Source: Hungatella sp. UBA3402
GTDB lineage: Bacteria; Bacillota; Clostridia; Lachnospirales; Lachnospiraceae
Direction of reading: 5' to 3'
Assembly: GCA_002358555.1 (NCBI GenBank)
Contig: DEPC01000029.1
Coordinates: 1-40,262, forward strand
Length of the DNA stretch: 40,262 nucleotides
Part shown: positions 34,321 to 40,262 of the stretch, one piece after another
How the letters are laid out: the number at the start of each line of letters is the position of its first letter
Numbering within the stretch: position 1 is the stretch's first letter
Notes under the pieces: model-generated
What the model was told of the DNA's origin: nothing
What the model saw: only the letters and a program-made list of their open reading frames with translations
Databases searched by the model: none
Made by a program: the position numbers and the translations under genes

Positions 34321-35025
34321 TTAAACCTCCTTGTCCATATCCTGTATCACCCTTTTCATAAATGCTTGATGATAATTTTTAGAAACAGGAATTTGCTCTC
34401 CATTTTCCAATATCGCCTGACCATTGATATATTCCAATAGATAATCTGGATTGATAAGAAAACTGCGGTGACATCGGATAAAATAAGGAGCTGTCTTTTG
34501 TTCCACCTCTTTCATTTTTCCATAATAATCAATAAGACCATGTTTTGTATGAAGAAAAATTTTTCTGTTCATCACTTCACAATAGTAGATATCACTGAGC
34601 TTTACGGTCTTACACCAATTCATTGTCTGAATAAAAAGATGCTTCTCTGTTTTTAAGCCCAGGCGTTTTAAGCTGCGCTTGAGTGCATGATCCAGACGAT
34701 TTTCATCAATAGGTTTACAGAGATAATCCATAGCTTCCACTTCAAAGGCATCCAACATACATTCTGTTAAAATAGTTACAAATATCAAAATTCCTTCAAA
34801 TTCCTTCTGCCGCAATGCCTTTGCCAATGTCACCCCATCTAGACCTGGCATCTGAATATCTAGAAAAATCAAATCAAAATCCAAGGGAGAACATAACAAC
34901 TGTAATGCATTTGCATAAGTAGTTATTCGGAAAGGTTCTCCCCATTGCTCTAGCTTTAAAGAAACCATCTTCTTTAGATTTTGACACATGACAGCTTCAT
35001 CATCGCAAATGGCAATCCTTATCAC
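34321..35025 (-). CDS. LytTR response regulator
   Basis: Two-domain regulator of 234 residues. The receiver has the acidic pair Asp8-Asp9 (AICDDE), phospho-acceptor Asp56 (FLDIQMPGLDG) and Lys104 (LCKPID). The C-terminal LytTR DNA-binding domain (about 137-230) shows DIYYCEVMNRKIFLHT and FIRCHRSFLINPDYL. The start is GTG, overlapping the lipoprotein stop as GTGA with GGGAGG upstream. It is paired with the GHKL kinase. LytTR proteins bind pairs of direct repeats; the likely target promoter, that of the operon itself, lies outside the window. Confidence 0.95.
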   Translation of the reverse strand: MIRIAICDDEAVMCQNLKKMVSLKLEQWGEPFRITTYANALQLLCSPLDFDLIFLDIQMPGLDGVTLAKALRQKEFEGILIFVTILTECMLDAFEVEAMDYLCKPIDENRLDHALKRSLKRLGLKTEKHLFIQTMNWCKTVKLSDIYYCEVMNRKIFLHTKHGLIDYYGKMKEVEQKTAPYFIRCHRSFLINPDYLLEYINGQAILENGEQIPVSKNYHQAFMKRVIQDMDKEV

Positions 35026-36203
35026 CCCTGCCTCCCTAATTCTGCTCTCAAAGTTTCAAAGCTCATGGTTCCTCCCATTTCTTCATATCCTCCTACATCA
35101 TAAGAAGCACAGATTTCATCGGAAACTACCTCTCCATTGATATAATTTACTCCATAAATTCCCAGAGAGCCCATCTCCTCTTCATCAGGGATTCCATTCT
35201 CATTTGCATCATCAAAATTGTATGTCTGAATTTCTACAATGGTGTCCATAGTATGTTGGTCACTTACAGCCATATAAGTAGTATATAAAATAGCTCCTGC
35301 ATAATCAGTATTATAATTTCTCAAGCTGTTTTTTCTGGGAGAATATTCATATCCAGCATTGCCCATAACACCATATACCCAACGGTCCATCAATGTATAT
35401 GCTTTTCCATCTTTATAAGTGTACAAGCTAATATAAAATCCGTTCACTCCCGCAACTAACTCTGGGATATCATCATTATCAAAGTAAATCAAATGATAGG
35501 TTTTTTCCTCTGAACCTTCTAAATTGCACAACCTACTTATGACATCATATGCCTCTTGATAGCTTGAAAATTCTCCATTCTTTTTTCCACCTGACAGATA
35601 CTTGCGAATCTCAGGGATAGTAAGTGGCGTTACCTGGTTTGAGATATTTTCCGAAAGCTGTTCCTGGGGAATAAAATATTGTTCATAGTTTTCTTTGGAA
35701 TCAAATCCATAATAGACTACCGCAAAACTGGTATTGCCATAAGTTTCAATCAACATAATATCTGTATTCCCATCAAAATTTACATCATAAAATGATACTG
35801 CATCCAAACTGGTAAATCCTTCTTCTTCTAATCCGACTGGAACATATGTCGGAATATCCGTAAGCACATTCCCATCTTGAATGATTTGCATAGAAAATTC
35901 CGAATTTTCCTCCGAAGGAGCAAATGGAACAAAAGAAACCTTTCCATTGTACTCACTGAGTTCAACTTCAAAGGTCTGATCAGCAATACTATTTTCGCCA
36001 AAATTCTGTTGTTCTCTATCATTTTTAAGTGTTTCTATTGTATGAGTTTCTGTAATAGAGGGTTCCGTTGTAACCATTTTTGTAGTATCAATCTGTGTAT
36101 CTTCCATAGAGCTATCAATTACTACCTCAGAATAATTTTTACCACATGCAGAAATTATTCCAACAACAGATAACATCAAAAATAATGATGCACTCTTTTT
36201 CAT
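35022..36203 (-). CDS. lipoprotein with calcium-loop-like repeats
   Basis: Protein of 393 residues with a lipobox (IISAC, lipidated Cys20) after a lysine start and hydrophobic stretch, then a Thr/Glu-rich linker to about residue 75. Three Asp/Asn-rich loops resemble calcium-binding FG-GAP or EF-hand types: YDVNFDGNTDIM, YFDNDDIPEL and FDDANENGIPDEEE. Its position directly upstream of, and overlapping, the regulator of a two-component pair suggests an extracytoplasmic accessory sensor, but that is inference. AGGAG lies eight bases before the ATG, 15 bases after the flippase stop. Confidence 0.88.
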   Translation of the reverse strand: MKKSASLFLMLSVVGIISACGKNYSEVVIDSSMEDTQIDTTKMVTTEPSITETHTIETLKNDREQQNFGENSIADQTFEVELSEYNGKVSFVPFAPSEENSEFSMQIIQDGNVLTDIPTYVPVGLEEEGFTSLDAVSFYDVNFDGNTDIMLIETYGNTSFAVVYYGFDSKENYEQYFIPQEQLSENISNQVTPLTIPEIRKYLSGGKKNGEFSSYQEAYDVISRLCNLEGSEEKTYHLIYFDNDDIPELVAGVNGFYISLYTYKDGKAYTLMDRWVYGVMGNAGYEYSPRKNSLRNYNTDYAGAILYTTYMAVSDQHTMDTIVEIQTYNFDDANENGIPDEEEMGSLGIYGVNYINGEVVSDEICASYDVGGYEEMGGTMSFETLRAELGRQG

Positions 36204-36218
36204 AACTTTTTCTCCTAA

Positions 36219-39143
36219 TCACATAACATGTAGTATTTTTGCCACTTTGACCAACTTAGTCCCCCCAGGAATTTTCTTGAGTTCCTGTTCATCTATCCCT
36301 TTAAATAGAATCAAAAGTACAAAATAGACAATTACTGCCACCATAATTGCTGCTGCTGTACTTACAGAATTGTTTCCTGCCTTGATACATAGCTGGTAAG
36401 TTCCCCATGCTGCTCCTCCCATAGCAGCAGAAGCCAATGCTGGAATCAGAAATGTTTTCAACAGTTCTTGACGATACTTTACATATCTGGCAATGGAGAT
36501 AGCATTTAATAGACAAACTAAAGCAGCAAAAAGAATATTCGCATAAACTACACTGTAAATCCCCATATGGAAAAATTTAAGCATCACATACAACACTCCT
36601 ATATGGATTGCTAACGATATGGCGGAATTGATAATAGGCATATTCATCCGATTGATTCCTTGAAGAATTGCATTGCTGACTGTAGAAAGAGAAAAAAACA
36701 CTACTGCTGATGAGCCTACTGCCATCATTTTAATCAGCATGGTATTATCCATACCAGAAAAAAGGAGGTCACTCACAGGTTCAGCTAACACAGTCAAGCC
36801 CACTGCGGAAGGAATGGCAATAATCATAGAAAACCGAATGGCAGTTGCAATTCTTGCATGAACCTGTCTACGATTTCTTTCAGTCATCGCTCTGGATAAT
36901 GTAGGTATTAAAGAAGATGAAAGGGAATTCGCAATTGCTACTGGAATGTTAAACAGCAAATGATAACGTCCCATATAAACTCCCCATTGAGAGGCTGTCA
37001 AGTTACTTTCTCCCAGTTTTTCCATTACATGACCAAATAAACTGTTATCTACTACATTACTAATATTGTAAATGGCACTGCTGATGATAATAGGAATAAT
37101 CGTTGCAAATAATGCCTGAGAAATCCCTCTATAACTCTCTACCTTGGCTCCCCTATCCCTGCGAGCCTTTTTTCTCATGGTAGGCCGATAGGCCAATGCC
37201 AGAAGCATAAAAAATACTAATGCGGTCACAGCCCCTGCTCCTGTACCGATAGCACCTCCTGCTGCTCCAAAAGCATAGGAATACTCTGTGTCATGGAATA
37301 CAAGGTTGGACTTAACTCCTACATCAAACAACATAGAAGCAGCCACAATGCTGACAATGGCATTGACTACCTGTTCAAACACTTGGGACACGGCTGTTGG
37401 TATCATAGTAGAATGTCCTTGGAAATATCCTCTAAGCACTCCAAGATAAGCCATAATCCATATAGTAGGTGCCAAAGCTTTTAATGCATAGGAGCTGTAA
37501 GGCATCCGTATAATCTGACTGGCAAAATAATCGGCTCCAAACCATAAGGCACAAAATCCAGCCATGCCAGCTATCGTTGCATAGAACATGGCAGCCCGAA
37601 ATATCCTTGTTGAAGTGCGATACTCTCCTTTTGCCAATCTGGCGGAAACCATCTTAGATACAGCTGTCGGAAGACTGTAAGAAGACATAATCAGCAAAAT
37701 AGAATAAATGGAATACGCAGCATTATAATAGCCATTTCCATTATCTCCAATCTTTCTGGCAAGAGGTATCCGATACACCATTCCAATCAATCGAACAATA
37801 ATACCAGCCACAGCCAAGATACTTCCCTGAATCAGAAAATTGACCCCGCTCCCAGGTCTGCGCTTTGGGCGGGGAGGCGTTTTGGGAACAGAAAAATTTT
37901 CCGTTTGAAATTCTTGTCTGTCTTCTGCTAATCTTCTGGAAGTATATTGTGACTGAGCAGAAGGACGTTCTGTCTGCTTTATTCTCCTATCTGCTGGTTT
38001 TCTGTTTCCTGTCCCTGGCGGCAACCTCTTGACATGTTCTTTGTCTTGTCTCTCTCTAGAACTTTGGGCTTCTTGTCGAATAGTTTTTTGAGTTCTATTT
38101 GACTGCCTTTCTTTCTCATTTTGGATTTCTCTGCCAGACCTTTTTCCTCTTTCCTGTGAGGTTTCTCTGGCAGATATCGGTTTGTTTTCCTTCTGCCTTT
38201 CGCTGTTTAATTTCTGTTCTTTCTCTTTTTTATCTTCTTGGCTGTTTCCTTGGTCTATCGGTTTGGATTCTTTATCAGCTTTCTGGTCTGCTCTTTCTTG
38301 CTGACCTTGGTCATTGATTCGACTTCTGCCTTTTTGGAAACCTCGGCCATATCTCTGATTAGTATCTTCCTGCTGGCCCTGGTCATTGGTACGGTTTCTA
38401 TCTGCCGAAACATTCTGCTCAGTCCCTTGATTTCTGGTTGCCCGCCTGCTTCCACCTAGTTCCTGTTCAGCTGCATTATTCGCTTTTTTCATGGCTTCTT
38501 GGAGGCTTCTCCATCTGCTGTCTGACTGCCTGTCTCCGATTCCTATGGGCTGCCTGCCTGGCTGCTGTCCTGCCCGACCTTCCATAGCGCCGATTCCTCT
38601 GTTTCTTCTGTTTGGTTCCTGGTCTGTCTGACTGCCTGTTCCACCCAGAATTCCCCGATTCCCTCTGTCTAATTCTTGGCCTCCGGTTTTTCCCATAGCC
38701 TCTTGATACATTCTTCTTCCTGGCCTGTTTCTAGCCTCATTGACTCCTTGGCCTCTCTGATTATTGGCGGCTTCTCTAGCCTCACGTTCTCCTGATGTTT
38801 CTCTCATATTCTGCTGTCCTACCTCCTGCCGCCCTGTATCATTTTGCCTATCTTGTTCTAATGGTCTTCCTCTTCGTCCCTGAGCCATTCGTTCATTCTG
38901 CTGGTTAGGCTCCTGGACTTCCCTCCCATTCTGCCAAGATTCTGGCTCTTGACCTGCCAATCTATGTTCATATCCATTTGACAGATGTGATGCCCATTGC
39001 CCCTGCTGTCCGCCCCCCTGCAAAGCTCCTCCAGCCTCTCCTGCCCCTTGACTATAAATACTGTTCTGAGCAGACTTTTGTCCTGTTCGCTGGTTTAATG
39101 GCGCTCTTGTCCTTACTTGTGTTGGTCTAGTCGTCTTTTCCAT
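36219..39143 (-). CDS. SpoVB/YtgP-type polysaccharide flippase with ~434-residue disordered N-terminal extension
   Basis: Residues from about 435 to the end (roughly 540 residues) form a complete MOP-superfamily transporter with about 14 membrane helices; NFLIQGSILAVAGIIVRLIGM and YYNAAYSIYSILLIMSSYSLPTAVSKM are the family start. Such proteins flip lipid-linked precursors of wall or exopolysaccharides; SpoVB is needed for spore cortex. The first 434 residues are a hydrophilic polyampholyte rich in Gln, Arg, Asn, Gly and Glu with no predicted fold, placed in the cytoplasm. An internal repeat NDQGQQE recurs 24 residues apart. The start is the ATG at 39143, five bases after CGGAG and overlapping the DUF3048 stop by 17 bases; a longer frame to 39167 lacks a site. 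Confidence 0.9.
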   Translation of the reverse strand: MEKTTRPTQVRTRAPLNQRTGQKSAQNSIYSQGAGEAGGALQGGGQQGQWASHLSNGYEHRLAGQEPESWQNGREVQEPNQQNERMAQGRRGRPLEQDRQNDTGRQEVGQQNMRETSGEREAREAANNQRGQGVNEARNRPGRRMYQEAMGKTGGQELDRGNRGILGGTGSQTDQEPNRRNRGIGAMEGRAGQQPGRQPIGIGDRQSDSRWRSLQEAMKKANNAAEQELGGSRRATRNQGTEQNVSADRNRTNDQGQQEDTNQRYGRGFQKGRSRINDQGQQERADQKADKESKPIDQGNSQEDKKEKEQKLNSERQKENKPISARETSQERGKRSGREIQNEKERQSNRTQKTIRQEAQSSRERQDKEHVKRLPPGTGNRKPADRRIKQTERPSAQSQYTSRRLAEDRQEFQTENFSVPKTPPRPKRRPGSGVNFLIQGSILAVAGIIVRLIGMVYRIPLARKIGDNGNGYYNAAYSIYSILLIMSSYSLPTAVSKMVSARLAKGEYRTSTRIFRAAMFYATIAGMAGFCALWFGADYFASQIIRMPYSSYALKALAPTIWIMAYLGVLRGYFQGHSTMIPTAVSQVFEQVVNAIVSIVAASMLFDVGVKSNLVFHDTEYSYAFGAAGGAIGTGAGAVTALVFFMLLALAYRPTMRKKARRDRGAKVESYRGISQALFATIIPIIISSAIYNISNVVDNSLFGHVMEKLGESNLTASQWGVYMGRYHLLFNIPVAIANSLSSSLIPTLSRAMTERNRRQVHARIATAIRFSMIIAIPSAVGLTVLAEPVSDLLFSGMDNTMLIKMMAVGSSAVVFFSLSTVSNAILQGINRMNMPIINSAISLAIHIGVLYVMLKFFHMGIYSVVYANILFAALVCLLNAISIARYVKYRQELLKTFLIPALASAAMGGAAWGTYQLCIKAGNNSVSTAAAIMVAVIVYFVLLILFKGIDEQELKKIPGGTKLVKVAKILHVM
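38295..38387 (-). repeat. internal direct repeat in the flippase extension
   Basis: The heptapeptide NDQGQQE is encoded at 38367-38387 and again at 38295-38315, 72 bases apart, with similar flanking arginines. The DNA is also similar, which points to duplication within the extension. Confidence 0.6.
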
Positions 39144-40262
39144 GAATCTCCGATTTTGAGAAATCACTAGTAGGGATAATACATACCCAGGTTTTTCCCT
39201 GATTCAATGTGATTTCTTCATACTCCGTGTTATAATAGTGTGTTACTCCAAACTGGCCATCCTTTTCCCAAGAAATGGGAATCGCTCTACCGCCAGTTAT
39301 GTAATAGCCATACTGAGGAGTATGGACATCAATATTTAGGTACTCTGTAGTAGCATAATGTCCGGTTGCACAATACTGAAAAATAATATTTCTAACTGCA
39401 ATCGGCCCTTCATCTCCCTCATGAGGATTATCATACTGATATCGGTAATATAGCCCATCCTCCTCATGATATTCAAAATAAGGCCTATTGATAGGATATC
39501 CAGGAGAAACCCTCTGTGCTTCCAGAGAATTTTCCAGTTGAATCTCCTGTCCATCGGCAGCAAACTGATAATGCCCCTTATAGTCTGGTTCATAATTTTG
39601 AGAATATCCTAATTTTTCGATAGCTGTCTGAATTTCCTCAAAGCCAGAATATGCATTATGAGGAGCTTTTCTGTCGTCAGTTCGGTAATAAGCCTTGCTT
39701 CCTGCCCCCACAAGGCCATTGATATTGTCCACATTCTCCAGATACGGCTTTGCAAAGGTACTTTGTCCAAAATGAGCATAGATTGCATCAAATTCCCTTG
39801 CAAAAAACGTATAATAGGTACGACAACTCCGAACGGAACCAATGCGCTTTAAATCATCATAATCTTCTATAATGGCCATAAAACGGTTCATAGCTCCCTC
39901 TACTGGAGCCTCATATACCACAGCTGCCCGATTGATGCCATATTGGGGAAGAGCTTCCTTGTCATTACTCATCATAATAGCTAAGGGCCTTCGGTCTGCC
40001 TTCTCAACTGCTACCATCTCTCCTGTAAGATAGCTTCTAATTTTTCCATCTATCTCCACTCGTTCTTCTGGTTTGGCCTCCTCCTTGGTCTCTTCCTCAG
40101 TTTCTTCCTCGGTGGTCTCCTCAGCTGCCTCGGTTTCCTCCTCGGTCTCTACTTCCACCTGGGAATCTTCGCTGATCTCCGGAGTCTCATCCTCTGCTGC
40201 ATCCTCGGGGTCGATGCCAATGTCTGCATCAACCTGCACACCGGATGCCACCTGCTGGAGCT
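39127..40262 (-). CDS. DUF3048 (YerB-like) lipoprotein, 5' end outside the window
   Basis: The frame runs off the right edge; the apparent GTG at 40251 is internal, since codons continue to the last base. The visible part starts with an acidic Glu/Thr linker of about 55 residues, then the DUF3048 domain: RPLAIMMSNDKEALPQYGINRAAVVYEAP, RIGSVRSCRTYY and AIYAHFGQS are family signatures, and the C-terminal half (GGRAIPISWEKDG) completes it. Homologues are lipoproteins such as Bacillus YerB, so a signal peptide and lipobox are expected beyond the edge. Function is unknown. Its stop overlaps the flippase start by 17 bases, indicating translational coupling. Confidence 0.9.
   Translation of the reverse strand, partial: LQQVASGVQVDADIGIDPEDAAEDETPEISEDSQVEVETEEETEAAEETTEEETEEETKEEAKPEERVEIDGKIRSYLTGEMVAVEKADRRPLAIMMSNDKEALPQYGINRAAVVYEAPVEGAMNRFMAIIEDYDDLKRIGSVRSCRTYYTFFAREFDAIYAHFGQSTFAKPYLENVDNINGLVGAGSKAYYRTDDRKAPHNAYSGFEEIQTAIEKLGYSQNYEPDYKGHYQFAADGQEIQLENSLEAQRVSPGYPINRPYFEYHEEDGLYYRYQYDNPHEGDEGPIAVRNIIFQYCATGHYATTEYLNIDVHTPQYGYYITGGRAIPISWEKDGQFGVTHYYNTEYEEITLNQGKTWVCIIPTSDFSKSEIHGKDD

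Noticed and set aside
32966..36203. Complete Agr quorum-sensing locus
   Set aside because: Kinase and LytTR regulator fit, but no AgrB-like protease or AgrD-like peptide gene is visible on either strand.
1..40262. CRISPR array, prophage or complete insertion sequence
   Set aside because: No regularly spaced direct repeats, no phage structural or integrase genes and no transposase were seen.

Overview
The window looks like chromosomal DNA of a Gram-positive anaerobe of the Lachnospiraceae (class Clostridia). The pointers are the AT-rich composition, strong AGGAGG-type ribosome binding sites, a single-chain glycyl-tRNA synthetase beside era and recO, the block ireB-ruvX-DUF1292-fur-RNase J-short MltG-trmR-U32, an HPr-like protein without the catalytic histidine, a SpoVB-type flippase and DUF3048/GHKL/LytTR genes. 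The genus cannot be fixed by eye. Nearly all genes lie on the minus strand.

Layout. 1-7.2 kb: translation and GTPase block (glyQS, a lipoprotein, recO, era) and a large M16C zinc peptidase. 7.4-13.6 kb: a tight run from ruvX through DUF1292, fur, RNase J, a short MltG-like protein, trmR and a U32 protein to a DUF218 membrane protein. 13.6-14.1 kb: an intergenic region holding an inverted-repeat element and a probable small transcript. 14.1-15.8 kb: mtaB-ireB. 16.0-16.3 kb: a plus-strand HPr-like gene. 16.5-22.5 kb: an AAA ATPase gene with a promoter inside a 9-bp dyad, leading into prmA-rsmE-nifS-thiI. 22.8-25.2 kb: pdxY-like kinase, ogt, proC. 25.3 kb: tRNA-Trp with its own promoter and terminator. 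25.6-29.1 kb: hybrid histidine kinase and lgt. 29.3-32.8 kb: small plus-strand genes (membrane protein, nitroreductase, SpoU methyltransferase), a patatin and an FlxA-like coiled coil. 33-40.3 kb: DUF3048 lipoprotein, flippase with a giant N-terminal extension, calcium-loop lipoprotein, LytTR regulator and GHKL kinase, arranged as one operon and cut by the right edge.

Functional themes. RNA modification recurs: TrmR with the U32 protein (wobble uridine 34), MtaB (ms2t6A37), ThiI with NifS (s4U8), RsmE (16S rRNA), PrmA (L11) and a SpoU methyltransferase. Envelope functions form a second theme: Lgt, the flippase cassette, three lipoproteins and two kinase systems. No prophage, CRISPR array or complete insertion sequence was seen. 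The least explained items are the flippase extension with its two-component neighbours, the AAA gene at the head of an RNA-modification operon, and two structured intergenic regions (3049-3266 and 13664-14089).
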